From Krasilnikoviella flava (GTDB lineage Bacteria; Actinomycetota; Actinomycetes; Actinomycetales; Cellulomonadaceae): DNA of 64,000 nt. Made by a program: the position numbers and the translations under genes. This document shows positions 44,306 through 52,485 of the stretch, piece after piece. The stretch's first letter is position 1. Each line of letters opens with the position of its first letter. The stretch is from the NCBI RefSeq assembly GCF_900167525.1, contig NZ_FUZQ01000004.1:62001-126000 (forward strand), in the 5' to 3' direction. Below the pieces are notes generated by a model, which saw only the letters and a list, made by a program, of their open reading frames with translations, was not told where the DNA came from and did no database searches.

Positions 44306-44782
44306 ATGCCGCCGTCCGCCAGTGACCGGCCTCCGGCACCAGAGCGTCGGCGTCTCGTACGCATGCCGCTCTGGGCGACGGTGGCTGCGCTGGGCATCGT
44401 CGCACTCACGGTTCTCGCCGCCGTCGTGCGCCCGGACGTGCCCGGACTGCAACAGGCATGCCCGGCGATCGGCTATTCCAGCCTGCTCCAGGTGACGCTC
44501 GAGGTGGACACGTCCGAGGTGGCCGTCCTCCAGGTGCGCGACGGCGAGCAGTGGCAGCCGCCGTATCCGCCGGACGCGGAGGTGCCCGCGATCCCGACGT
44601 CGCACGACGGCGACACGTGGACCTTCACGCTCTTCTCCTCGCCGCGCTCGATCATGCTGCGTGCGCTGGACGACGACGGCGACGTGCTCGCCCGGACGGA
44701 GGTGGACGTCGGCTGGGTGCGCGTGGGCGGGACGGCCGAGTGCAGGGGACCGATGGAGGCACACGCAGACTGGACGATGTGA
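44306..44782 (+). CDS. Hypothetical membrane-anchored protein
   Basis: 158-residue protein with one N-terminal membrane anchor (about residues 22-42: MPLWATVAALGIVALTVLAAV) and an extracellular domain of about 110 residues with two cysteines (near residues 52 and 146). The exported part contains strands such as LLQVTLEVDTSEVAVLQVRDG, TWTFTLFSSPRSIMLRALDD and LARTEVDVGWVRV. No family recognised. GGAAGGAG lies upstream of ATG 44306. It lies between the MarR/MATE unit and the restriction gene, with which it has no visible link. Confidence 0.65.
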   Translation: MPPSASDRPPAPERRRLVRMPLWATVAALGIVALTVLAAVVRPDVPGLQQACPAIGYSSLLQVTLEVDTSEVAVLQVRDGEQWQPPYPPDAEVPAIPTSHDGDTWTFTLFSSPRSIMLRALDDDGDVLARTEVDVGWVRVGGTAECRGPMEAHADWTM

Positions 44783-44820
44783 CCGCTGGGGAAGAGGTCT
44801 GGCCCTCGTCGTTCGGAGCC

Positions 44821-47337
44821 TCACAGGTATTGAGGAAAGACAGCCGCAAACCTCTCCGCCATCATGACGAGCCACTGAGCGAGCTGCGGGGCCTGATCGG
44901 GGTCGCGAAAGTCCCCCGCGCCCCGCGCGATGACTTTGCTCGCCTTCTTCGTCGGGAGTTCCAGCCACTCGAGTGGTGAACCCACCGCCTCCTCGATCTC
45001 GGCTCTGCGGGCGTACAGTGCGGCGAAGAGCTTCTTGTCATGCACGATGTACAGCTCGCAGTCAGCAGTCGGGGCCCGCGAGCTCACCGTCAAACTGATG
45101 TGCGCGCGTCTTGACCCGATGCTCACGTCCATCCAATAGCGCGGTGGCGCCTTGGGCCAGGACTGCACGAGGGTGCTGTTGGCCTCGCCGAGGTCGCGGA
45201 CGAGCGTGAAGAAGCGTTGCTGCTGAGCGCTCAGGTCGCTGTTCGCTGCAGCACCGACTGCCTGGCCATTGGCCCGCCGGCCGCCCTGGTCGATGTCGAG
45301 TCCGACGAGTGCCGCCAGCTCCGTGGCTGCGATGAACTGGTCTGCGGAGGCCCGACCCGCCTCATCGAACGTCACGCCCTCAGACTTGAGGTACTCGACG
45401 GGGTCATCCTTGCGCTCCGCTTCGTACCAACGGAAGCCAGGCGAGACGGATCCCCCGGCCTGGAGGACTCGCCACGCGTTGGCCATCGGGTGCGCACTGA
45501 TGATGGCAGCGACGGGCTGAGGGTAGGTCCCCGCAACGATGGCTACCTCGCCGTAGGTGGTCCACCTACCTGACGGGATCTCCGCGACGATCGACGCTAC
45601 CGCCGCCCTCGTCGTGGATGGTTCGGCTTCCGCGGCACCGACGAGGTTCTCGTCCGGCCCGGGCCAGAGTTCGATGATTCTCTCCGCAAGAGCCGCGCCG
45701 CGCGCCAGAATCTCCTTCTGGCCCCACGTGCTGTGGGCCGCAACCTCCCGGTTCAGCCGCAGGCCACTCTCAGCGAGCATCCGTCGCTTGGCCGCGAAGC
45801 CCTTGTTGCTGAGCTCGCTGTTGTAGCCACTGAGGGTCAAATTGCCCAACGTGTGAACGATGCGTTCGTGCTCGTAGGTGATATCGGCATCATCGGGGAG
45901 CCCCGCCGCGAAGTCGTCCCGGACGGCCTCGGTGAGCGTCTGGGGAAGGACATGCTCGATCGTGAGCTTGGTCGGATCGATGGGCTCCTTGGAGCCGTAC
46001 GATTCCTCGATCCACTGCAGGATGAGCTTCTTCTGTGCGGCGCGTCCCTGCCAGTAGAACGGGACCATGCCGGCTGCGTCTCGCACCTGCCGGTCGGTGG
46101 CGTAGTACTTTCGTCCCCGGGAGAGATAGTCACGCAAGGCCGCGTCGACCGACTGGTCGCCCGAGATCGCACCGACCGCCTGCAGGAGCGTGCGGTTGAG
46201 GCTGGCCGTTGCCCGCCCGATGACTATGCGGCGCACGAAATAGGACTCAAGGCAGGTCAGAGCGCGGGCCACCTGCTCTGCGGTCGCTGCCCCCGTAGAG
46301 CGGCGGTCGAGGAGTCGCATCACGACCGGGTACGCCGTCGTCGAACCCCAGGCCTTGATCCTGTGAAGACGCCGGCGAATCTCAGCGTCCTCCTCACGGG
46401 AGGGATCCAGGATGGTCGCGAGCACCTCGCCGAGCTTGGCGATACGGACGGCCTCGTCTTCGATCTCCTGGGCCGTCCTCAGCTTTTCGAGCCGCTTCTG
46501 CTGGCCGACGTACGTGTCGGACTGCTTGGCACGTTCGTCGGTCTGGACGAGGTCCAGCCAGAAGAGGAGCTCGAGGTTGTCGGCGCTGAGCTTCTTCTCC
46601 AGCGGCAGCCACACGTTCTCGTAGACGAGGTCTGCCCTCTCGCCGAGCCGCATGAACAGGTAGTTCTTAAGGAGGTCGGACTGGTTGAGCTGCAGGCCGG
46701 TGTTGTTCAGCGACTCGAAGATACGATGCGCATTGTCACCGGGCTCTGCCGTGACGACAACGACGGCAAGGCCGCGCACGACCGCGTTCTCGATCTCTTC
46801 GAGGTCGTGAGGATCGTCCGGGTCATCGGCCGCCGCGATCTTGGCCCGGAAGTGGTTGTACGCCTCGCCCACCGCGTCGCCTCCACCGGCCTCCGGCGCA
46901 GAGTGCACGACGGCGAGGTAGGAGGGGCGGTCAGCCTGTGTCGGAAGGACCTTTGACGGCTTGCCTTTGTCGTACACGTTAGCGAGATACTGCGCGTGCA
47001 CGCCGTCAGCGCGGTCCCGGTCACCTGTCTCGATGAGATGGTCGCGGAGCGCCGCAAGGAGCAAGGTGAGTGTGGTCAACCGCTGCTGACCATCGACGAC
47101 GAGGAGCTTCGCGACGCCGACGACGGCGAAGTCCGGGCTGGCGGCGAGGACCAGCGACCCGATGAAGTGCGTCGCGGCCGGGTCGGAGCGCCGCGCCTGA
47201 GCCAGCTCGACGATGTCGTTCCAGAGCTGGTCGAGCTGTTTCTTCCCCCACGCATACGTGCGCTGATAGAGGGGGACCTGATACTGCTTCTTGCCCTCCA
47301 GCACGCCCGCGAAGTTCGTCTCCGTCGCCTTGACCAC
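44821..47337 (-). CDS. Single-chain GmrSD-like (DUF262-DUF1524) restriction protein with ATL-like and DUF4268 domains
   Basis: 838-residue predicted modification-dependent (type IV-like) nuclease. DUF262/GmrS-type NTP-binding domain (about 5-240): YQRTYAW, VDGQQRLTT (82-89), FESLNNTG and SDLLKN. DUF1524/GmrD-type HNH-like nuclease (about 430-545): IEHVLPQ (460-466), HTLGNLTLSGYN (495-506), NKGFAAKR. Residues 577-665 match an alkyltransferase-like DNA-binding domain: IPSGRWTTYGEVA and NAWRVL, where MGMT has PCHRV, so the alkyl-acceptor cysteine is gone. Residues 700-838 resemble DUF4268. Base composition is visibly lower in GC than neighbouring genes (one 60-base line counted at 57% against 80% in the idonate dehydrogenase gene), which suggests transfer. 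Start ATG 47337. Confidence 0.85.
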   Translation of the reverse strand: MVKATETNFAGVLEGKKQYQVPLYQRTYAWGKKQLDQLWNDIVELAQARRSDPAATHFIGSLVLAASPDFAVVGVAKLLVVDGQQRLTTLTLLLAALRDHLIETGDRDRADGVHAQYLANVYDKGKPSKVLPTQADRPSYLAVVHSAPEAGGGDAVGEAYNHFRAKIAAADDPDDPHDLEEIENAVVRGLAVVVVTAEPGDNAHRIFESLNNTGLQLNQSDLLKNYLFMRLGERADLVYENVWLPLEKKLSADNLELLFWLDLVQTDERAKQSDTYVGQQKRLEKLRTAQEIEDEAVRIAKLGEVLATILDPSREEDAEIRRRLHRIKAWGSTTAYPVVMRLLDRRSTGAATAEQVARALTCLESYFVRRIVIGRATASLNRTLLQAVGAISGDQSVDAALRDYLSRGRKYYATDRQVRDAAGMVPFYWQGRAAQKKLILQWIEESYGSKEPIDPTKLTIEHVLPQTLTEAVRDDFAAGLPDDADITYEHERIVHTLGNLTLSGYNSELSNKGFAAKRRMLAESGLRLNREVAAHSTWGQKEILARGAALAERIIELWPGPDENLVGAAEAEPSTTRAAVASIVAEIPSGRWTTYGEVAIVAGTYPQPVAAIISAHPMANAWRVLQAGGSVSPGFRWYEAERKDDPVEYLKSEGVTFDEAGRASADQFIAATELAALVGLDIDQGGRRANGQAVGAAANSDLSAQQQRFFTLVRDLGEANSTLVQSWPKAPPRYWMDVSIGSRRAHISLTVSSRAPTADCELYIVHDKKLFAALYARRAEIEEAVGSPLEWLELPTKKASKVIARGAGDFRDPDQAPQLAQWLVMMAERFAAVFPQYL

Positions 47338-47487
47338 GCATGCCTCCGCGTTCTCAACAAACCAGCCTTGGCGTGCACCGTATCGCTCGATTACAGGTCG
47401 CGTCTGTGCTGAGAAGGTCTCTGTGGATCTGGCGGACCCGTGTGGTCTCCGCCTCCGTCCGACCGATCCCGAAGATATCTCAAGCGG

Positions 47488-47934
47488 CTAGGGAAGGGTA
47501 CGTGTCACGTGCTCGAGCCAGCGGCTCACGGTGGCGAGCTCGTCGTGGGTGAAGCCTTCGGTGAGGCGGTCGTTCAGCTCGGCCAGCGCGGCGCGGACGT
47601 CGTCCAGCGCGGCGGTGCCGACGGCCGTGAGGTCCAGGCGCACGGTGCGCCGGTCGTCGGGGTCGGCGCGACGGCGCACGAGGTCTGCGCGCTCCATGCG
47701 CGCGAGCAGTCCGCTCACGCCGGCGGGGGAGGCCGCCAGCGCGGCCGTCACCTCGCCGATCGTCGCGCCCGGGTGGTCGGCGAGGTGGAGCAGCACCCCG
47801 GCGGCGGGGGCGCCGATGCCGTGACCGTTCCCGGCGCCGCCGGTCTGCCCGCCGTCGCGCCGCGTGATCCATCGCCGCATCTGGCGCTCCGCCGCGGTGG
47901 TGAGGAAGACGAGCCGCGGCGGACGGCGTGTCAT
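47488..47934 (-). CDS. MarR-family transcriptional regulator
   Basis: 148-residue MarR-type regulator: GVLLHLADHPGATIGEVTAALAASPAGVSGLLARMERADLVRRRADPDDRRTVRLDLTAVG is the winged helix (split here only for reference, about residues 47-105), with the DDRR wing. ATG at 47934 overlaps the stop of the upstream hydrolase by four bases, so the two are translationally coupled. Probably represses the shared promoter upstream of the hydrolase. Confidence 0.85.
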   Translation of the reverse strand: MTRRPPRLVFLTTAAERQMRRWITRRDGGQTGGAGNGHGIGAPAAGVLLHLADHPGATIGEVTAALAASPAGVSGLLARMERADLVRRRADPDDRRTVRLDLTAVGTAALDDVRAALAELNDRLTEGFTHDELATVSRWLEHVTRTLP

Positions 47935-48875
47935 CGGCGCGGCTTCCTGGCGCGGAGGCTGACGTTCCCGTCCTGCTGCGCGGGGGCGCTCTCGGCTCGT
48001 GCGTCGAGCCAGTCGAGGAGCTGGGGCCAGAGCGTGTCGCGGAGACCACGGCGGAAGAACCCCATGTGGCCGATGGTCGACACCCCGCCGTCGGCCGGGC
48101 TCCACGTGCGGCGCTCGACCCGGGCGGCGGTCAGGTGGTCGGTGATCGCCTCGATCTGCGCGGGCGTGGCCCACGGGTCGTCGGTGAAGCCGACGGCGAG
48201 CACGTCGCCGGTGACGCGCGCGGCGTCCGCGGCGGCGTTCATGCTCGGGTCGTCGAAGAAGTACCCGGGAAGCCGCGACCACCGGCTCCACTCGAGCATC
48301 GCGGCGGCGGGCATGTCCTCGCCGAGGCCCATGCGGCGGCCGGGCACGTAGCCCAGCACCCGGGCCGCTGCGGGGCCGAGCGCCCGCAGGATCAGCGCGA
48401 CACGCGCTCGCTCGCGGCGGGCGGGGATCGTGGCCGTCACGCCGGCGTGCGACGCGATCGTCACGAACCCGGCGAGGCCTCGCGACCCGTGGCCCAGCGC
48501 CAGCGCGTGCCCGCCGATGCTGTGCCCGACGGCGAGCTGCGGCACGTCGCCGAACCGCGGGCGAGCCCACGCGGCGACCGCAGGGACGTCGTCTGCCATC
48601 CAGTCCCGCATGCGCGGCCCGCGGTGCTCGCGTGGGCTGCCGGACCGGCCGGTGCCGCGGTAGTCGTACGTCACGGCCACGTACCCGTGGGCGGCGAGGA
48701 ACTCTGCGAACCCCGTGTACAGACGCTCGGGCACCGCCGTCGCGGGGTGGATCACGACGACGCCGCGCGGCGACTCGTCAGCGGGCTTCCGCACCGTGCC
48801 GACGACCCATCCGCCCGCCGGGATCTGGATCCGCAGCTCGTCGGAGTCCACCGTCGCCGGGTTGTCACTTCGCAT
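47931..48875 (-). CDS. Alpha/beta-hydrolase fold protein
   Basis: 314-residue serine hydrolase of the BEM46/dienelactone-like type. Oxyanion region VVVIHPATAVPERLYTGFA, strand 4 VTYDYRGTGRSG, nucleophile elbow VGHSIGGHALAL (Ser in GHSIGG, about residue 119), and late ADGGVSTIGHMGFFRRG with the catalytic His in IGHMG. ATG at 48875 follows a minus-strand TAGGGT (48888-48883) by seven bases: leaderless. A 12-bp palindrome covers the start codon. Forms an operon with the MarR gene. Substrate unknown. Confidence 0.85.
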   Translation of the reverse strand: MRSDNPATVDSDELRIQIPAGGWVVGTVRKPADESPRGVVVIHPATAVPERLYTGFAEFLAAHGYVAVTYDYRGTGRSGSPREHRGPRMRDWMADDVPAVAAWARPRFGDVPQLAVGHSIGGHALALGHGSRGLAGFVTIASHAGVTATIPARRERARVALILRALGPAAARVLGYVPGRRMGLGEDMPAAAMLEWSRWSRLPGYFFDDPSMNAAADAARVTGDVLAVGFTDDPWATPAQIEAITDHLTAARVERRTWSPADGGVSTIGHMGFFRRGLRDTLWPQLLDWLDARAESAPAQQDGNVSLRARKPRR

Positions 48876-48880
48876 GCGAA
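48869..48880. promoter_or_regulatory. 12-bp palindrome over the hydrolase start codon
   Basis: TTCGCATGCGAA at 48869-48880 is a perfect palindrome lying immediately downstream of the minus-strand TAGGGT -10 box and across the ATG. A good candidate for the binding site of the cotranscribed MarR regulator. Confidence 0.45.
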
Positions 48881-48964
48881 ATACCCTAGCGGCCGGCGCG
48901 GGGTCCTGCGGCGAACCGCGGCCCGGTCCTCGCTCGATGGCGGCCAAGGTGTGGCTCGACCTCT

Positions 48965-48978
48965 TGACTACGTAGTCA
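48965..48978. promoter_or_regulatory. LacI operator 1 of the galactoside operon
   Basis: TGACTACGTAGTCA at 48965-48978 is a perfect 14-bp palindrome; with the preceding T it includes a -35-like TTGACT. An identical copy lies 45 bases downstream. Confidence 0.75.
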
Positions 48979-49009
48979 GTCGGTGCGAGGCTCCTTCCCG
49001 ACCGCGAGT

Positions 49010-49023
49010 TGACTACGTAGTCA
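49010..49023. promoter_or_regulatory. LacI operator 2 of the galactoside operon
   Basis: Second identical TGACTACGTAGTCA, centred 45 bases from the first and ending 24 bases before the regulator's ATG. Also preceded by T to give TTGACT. Spacing near four helical turns would allow two dimers on one face or a DNA loop. Confidence 0.75.
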
Positions 49024-49047
49024 GGCCGTCCGGCGAAGGAGCCAGGA

Positions 49048-50130
49048 ATGTCCGAGAGAGCACGACGAGGCGCGCACCGCCCGCCGGCGATGGTCGACGT
49101 CGCGCAGCATGCGGGGGTCTCGCAGAAGACCGTGTCGCGCGTGGTGAACGGCGAGCCCAACGTCTCGTCGGCGGTTCGCGAGCGCGTGCTGGCCGCGATC
49201 GACGAGCTGGGCTTCCGCCCCAACAGCGCGGCGCGCGCCCTGGTCACCGCCCGGTCCCGCGTCATCGGCTTCGTGTCCACCGGCAGCGCGCTGTACGGGC
49301 CGAGCCAGATGGCCGTGGGCGTGGAGCAGGCGGCCCGTGAGGCCGGGTACACGGTCGTCGTCGTGCACACCCGCTCGGGCGACCCGGCCGAGGTGGGCGC
49401 GGCGCTGGACGAGCTCGCGGGACGCGGCGTCGACGGCATCGTCGTGTCCGAGCCGGCCGACAGCCTCCGCCCGCTCGGCCACGCCCCGGCGGGCGTCCCC
49501 GTGCTCGCCCTCGAGCACCGCCCCGACGAGCCCGACGAGTGGCTCCTCGTCGGGGCGGACGTCCGCTCGGGGGCGCGGGCCGCGGTGGAGCACCTGCTCG
49601 AGCTGGGCCACGAGACGGTCTGGCACGTGGCGGGGCCGGAGGGGTGGGGCACCACCCGCGACCGGCGGCTCGGCTGGGCCGACGCCCTCTGCGCCGCCGG
49701 CCGACCGCTCCCCGACGTGCTGCGCGGCGACTGGAGCCCCGCCTCCGGCTTCGAGGCCGGCCGCGTCCTGGCGGACGTGCCGGACCTGACCGCCGTCTTC
49801 GTCGCCAACGACGAGATGGCCGTCGGCGTCGTCCGTGCGCTCGAGACGGCCGGCCTCACCGTGCCGCGCGACGTGAGCGTGGTCGGCTTCGACGACGTCG
49901 CCACCGCCGCGTACCAGCACGTGCCGCTCACCACCGTGCGGCAGGACTTCGCGCAGATCACGAGCCAGGGCATGGCCCTGCTGTTCGCCACGATCGAGGG
50001 CCGCGCCGTGCCCGAGCGGCAGACCGCCGTCCCGCTCCAGCTCGTGGTGCGCGAGTCGACGGCCCCGCCGCACCCGGCCCGTGCCGCCGCGCCCGGCGGC
50101 CGGGGAGGGGAGGGCGACCCCACGACCTGA
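49048..50130 (+). CDS. LacI-family regulator of the galactoside operon
   Basis: 360-residue LacI regulator. Helix-turn-helix MVDVAQHAGVSQKTVSRVVNGEP with hinge helix RPNSAARALVTAR (residues 15-70), then the core: VIGFVSTGSALYGPSQMAVGVEQAA, GIVVSEPAD, VPVLALEHRPDEPDEW and FVANDEMAVGVVRALETAGLTVP. The 25-residue Pro/Gly-rich tail after LQLVVRESTAP is unusual. GAAGGAG lies upstream of ATG 49048. First gene of the operon; two identical palindromes upstream are its predicted targets. GH42 context suggests a beta-galactoside inducer. Confidence 0.92.
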   Translation: MSERARRGAHRPPAMVDVAQHAGVSQKTVSRVVNGEPNVSSAVRERVLAAIDELGFRPNSAARALVTARSRVIGFVSTGSALYGPSQMAVGVEQAAREAGYTVVVVHTRSGDPAEVGAALDELAGRGVDGIVVSEPADSLRPLGHAPAGVPVLALEHRPDEPDEWLLVGADVRSGARAAVEHLLELGHETVWHVAGPEGWGTTRDRRLGWADALCAAGRPLPDVLRGDWSPASGFEAGRVLADVPDLTAVFVANDEMAVGVVRALETAGLTVPRDVSVVGFDDVATAAYQHVPLTTVRQDFAQITSQGMALLFATIEGRAVPERQTAVPLQLVVRESTAPPHPARAAAPGGRGGEGDPTT

Positions 50131-50184
50131 GCACCACCCAGCGGTACCCCCATCGCACGGCAGCCTCAACGAGGAGGACTCCAC

Positions 50185-51519
50185 ATGACGATCTCCCGGC
50201 GCGATCTGCTCCGCAGCGCGCTCGTCCTCGGCTCCGCGGCCGCCCTCGGCCCGGCCCTGGGCGGTTGCGCGACGAGCTCCGTCGCCGCTCCCTCGGTCAG
50301 GTCCGGGGACGTCGACCTCTTGTTCTGGACCCACGACCAGGGCTACATCGACTTCTTCTCCGGCGCGGTCGGGCTCGCGGACCGCGCGACCTCGTACCGG
50401 TACGCGCTCAGGTCGCTGCAGATCGCGGCGGACGACCTCGTCACCAAGCTCATCGCGCAGGCGGTCGCCGGCCGCGGGATGCCCGACGTCGCGGGCCTCG
50501 AGATCGGCAACTTCGCCCGCCTGCTGCGCGGCGACCTCGCGCCCGAGCTCCTGGAGCCGCTGGACGACGCCGTCGCCGACGTGCGCGACGACCTCATCGA
50601 GGCGCGCCTCGCCCCGTTCTCGCGCGACGGTCACCTGTACGCCCTCGACTCCGACGTGCCGATGGCCGTGTACTACCGCCGCGACGACCTGTTCACCGAG
50701 CTCGGCATCCCCACGGAGGTCGAGTCGTGGGAGGAGCTCGCGCGGATCGGCGCGAAGGTCCACGACCAGACGGGGCGGTCGCTCGGCACGGTCGTGACCG
50801 GGACCGACCTCGGCCAGGTCGTGCAGCAGTTCTGGATCCCGCTGCTCCAGCGCGGCGGCGGGCTGTTCGACGCCGACGGCGAGCTGAGCATCGAGACCCC
50901 GGAGGCGGAGGAGGTGCTGAGGTTCCTCGTCGACGGCGTGCAGTCGGGCTTCCTGTCGACCGTCTCGGACGTCTACGGGCCGGCCATGCAGGCGGCCCTC
51001 AAGCAGGGCAAGATCATCGGGCTCTCGATGCCCAGCTGGTACGAGTCCTACGGCCTGAAGCCCAACGTCCCCGAGCAGGCGGGCGCCTGGCGCATCGGCG
51101 CGCTGCCGCCCTTCGAGGGCGGCGGCGGGCGCACCAGCGTGGGCGGCGGCACCGGCTTCGCCGCGGTCACCGGGTCGCCGCACACCGCCGCGTCCGCGGA
51201 CTTCGTCGCCTCCGCCTACCTCGACCCCGACCAGCAGGTCCGCCGCTTCACCGACCTCGGCTACCTACCCACCCGCCGGTCGGCGTACCAGGACCAGCGC
51301 CTCCTCACGCTCGAGGACGAGTACCTGGGCGGGCAACGGGCCTTCGAGGTCTTCGCCGACCTCGTCGACGAGGCGCCCGCCGTCTACCTCAGCCCGGACA
51401 TCCAGATCCTCAACACCGTCCTCGCCGGAGCTCTCGTCGACGCCTACCGCGGCCGCAGCACGCCGGCGCAGGCGCTGACGGAGGCGGCCGAGACGTTCCG
51501 CAGCCAGGCCGACCGATAG
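50185..51519 (+). CDS. Sugar ABC transporter substrate-binding lipoprotein
   Basis: 444-residue solute-binding protein of cluster B (SBP_bac_1). N-terminal Tat-type signal SRRDLLRS (residues 4-11) followed by a hydrophobic stretch and lipobox LGGC with Cys28, so it is a lipid-anchored protein exported by Tat. Binding-protein signatures include VDLLFWTHDQGYIDFF, GMPDVAGLEIGNFARLL, YALDSDVPMAVYYRRDDLF and GGGTGFAAVTGSP. Expected ligand: an oligosaccharide such as a galacto-oligosaccharide. Starts 54 bases after LacI with GAGGAGG upstream. Confidence 0.9.
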   Translation: MTISRRDLLRSALVLGSAAALGPALGGCATSSVAAPSVRSGDVDLLFWTHDQGYIDFFSGAVGLADRATSYRYALRSLQIAADDLVTKLIAQAVAGRGMPDVAGLEIGNFARLLRGDLAPELLEPLDDAVADVRDDLIEARLAPFSRDGHLYALDSDVPMAVYYRRDDLFTELGIPTEVESWEELARIGAKVHDQTGRSLGTVVTGTDLGQVVQQFWIPLLQRGGGLFDADGELSIETPEAEEVLRFLVDGVQSGFLSTVSDVYGPAMQAALKQGKIIGLSMPSWYESYGLKPNVPEQAGAWRIGALPPFEGGGGRTSVGGGTGFAAVTGSPHTAASADFVASAYLDPDQQVRRFTDLGYLPTRRSAYQDQRLLTLEDEYLGGQRAFEVFADLVDEAPAVYLSPDIQILNTVLAGALVDAYRGRSTPAQALTEAAETFRSQADR

Positions 51520-51528
51520 GGGACATCG

Positions 51529-52485
51529 ATGTCGTCTCTCGCTTCAGCAGCACCGACCGCCGTCGTCCGCGGCACGACGACGCCGCCCGGCGCCGCCGCG
51601 CGACGCACCCTGCCGTCCGCGGCGACCCAGCGCGCGCCGTACCTGTTCATCGCGCCCTTCTACCTGCTGTACGTGCTGTTCATGATCGTGCCGATCGTCG
51701 CCGCGCTGTTCCTCAGCCTGACCTCCTGGGTCGGGCTCGGGACGCCGGAGTTCGTGGGGCTGGCCAACTACGGGAACCTGCTCGGCGACTCCAGCTTCTG
51801 GACCGCGGCCGGCAACTCGGGCCTCTACGTGCTGGTCGCAGTCGTCCTCGTGGTCCCGTGCTCGCTGCTCATCGCCCAGGCGCTCAACGCCCGGGGGCTG
51901 CGGGCACGCGACCTGTTCCGGGTCACCTACTTCGTGCCGATGGTCGTCTCGCCCATCGTCGTCGCGCTGATCTTCTCGATGCTGCTCGACACCGAGTACG
52001 GCCTGCTCAACAGCTTCCTGCACGCGGCCTTCGGCCTGCCCGGCGTGGACTGGCTCACCGACCCGAGCTGGGCCAGGGCGTCGGTGAGCTTCGTGCTCCT
52101 GTGGCGCTGGGTCGGCTACCTCACCATCTTCTTCCTCGCTGGGCTGCAGGCCGTGCCGCGCGAGCTCTACGAGGCGGCCGAGCTCGACGGCGCGGGGCCG
52201 GTGCGCAGCTTCACCACCGTCACGCTCCCGGCGATCAAGCCGGTCACCGCGTTCGTCGTCGTCACGTCGTTCATCAGCGCGGCCCAGCTCTTCGACGAGC
52301 CGTACCTGCTCACCGGGGGCGGCCCGGGCGAGTCGACCCTCTCGCTCGCGATGTTCGTCTACCGCGCCGCCTTCGAGCGCCAGCAGTTCGGGTACGCCGC
52401 GGCCGCCGGCGTCCTGCTCTTCGTCCTCGTGTTCGCCGTCAGCCAGCTGCTCAACCGGGCGCTGCAGATCGGGAGGGCCGCATGA
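51529..52485 (+). CDS. Sugar ABC transporter permease (MalF-like)
   Basis: 318-residue inner-membrane permease with six helices and a 40-residue cytoplasmic head. The ATPase-contact EAA loop is EAAELDGAGPVRSFTTVTLPAIKP (about residues 217-240). YLFIAPFYLLYVLFMIVPIVAALFLSL is the first helix. Ten bases after the binding protein stop; its own stop overlaps the next start (ATGA). No ATPase gene is in the operon, so a shared MsiK-type ATPase is implied. Confidence 0.9.
   Translation: MSSLASAAPTAVVRGTTTPPGAAARRTLPSAATQRAPYLFIAPFYLLYVLFMIVPIVAALFLSLTSWVGLGTPEFVGLANYGNLLGDSSFWTAAGNSGLYVLVAVVLVVPCSLLIAQALNARGLRARDLFRVTYFVPMVVSPIVVALIFSMLLDTEYGLLNSFLHAAFGLPGVDWLTDPSWARASVSFVLLWRWVGYLTIFFLAGLQAVPRELYEAAELDGAGPVRSFTTVTLPAIKPVTAFVVVTSFISAAQLFDEPYLLTGGGPGESTLSLAMFVYRAAFERQQFGYAAAAGVLLFVLVFAVSQLLNRALQIGRAA

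Noticed and set aside
44821-47337. Separate gmrS and gmrD genes
   Set aside because: The frame is continuous from 47337 to 44821 with all domains in one chain and no internal stop or start signal.
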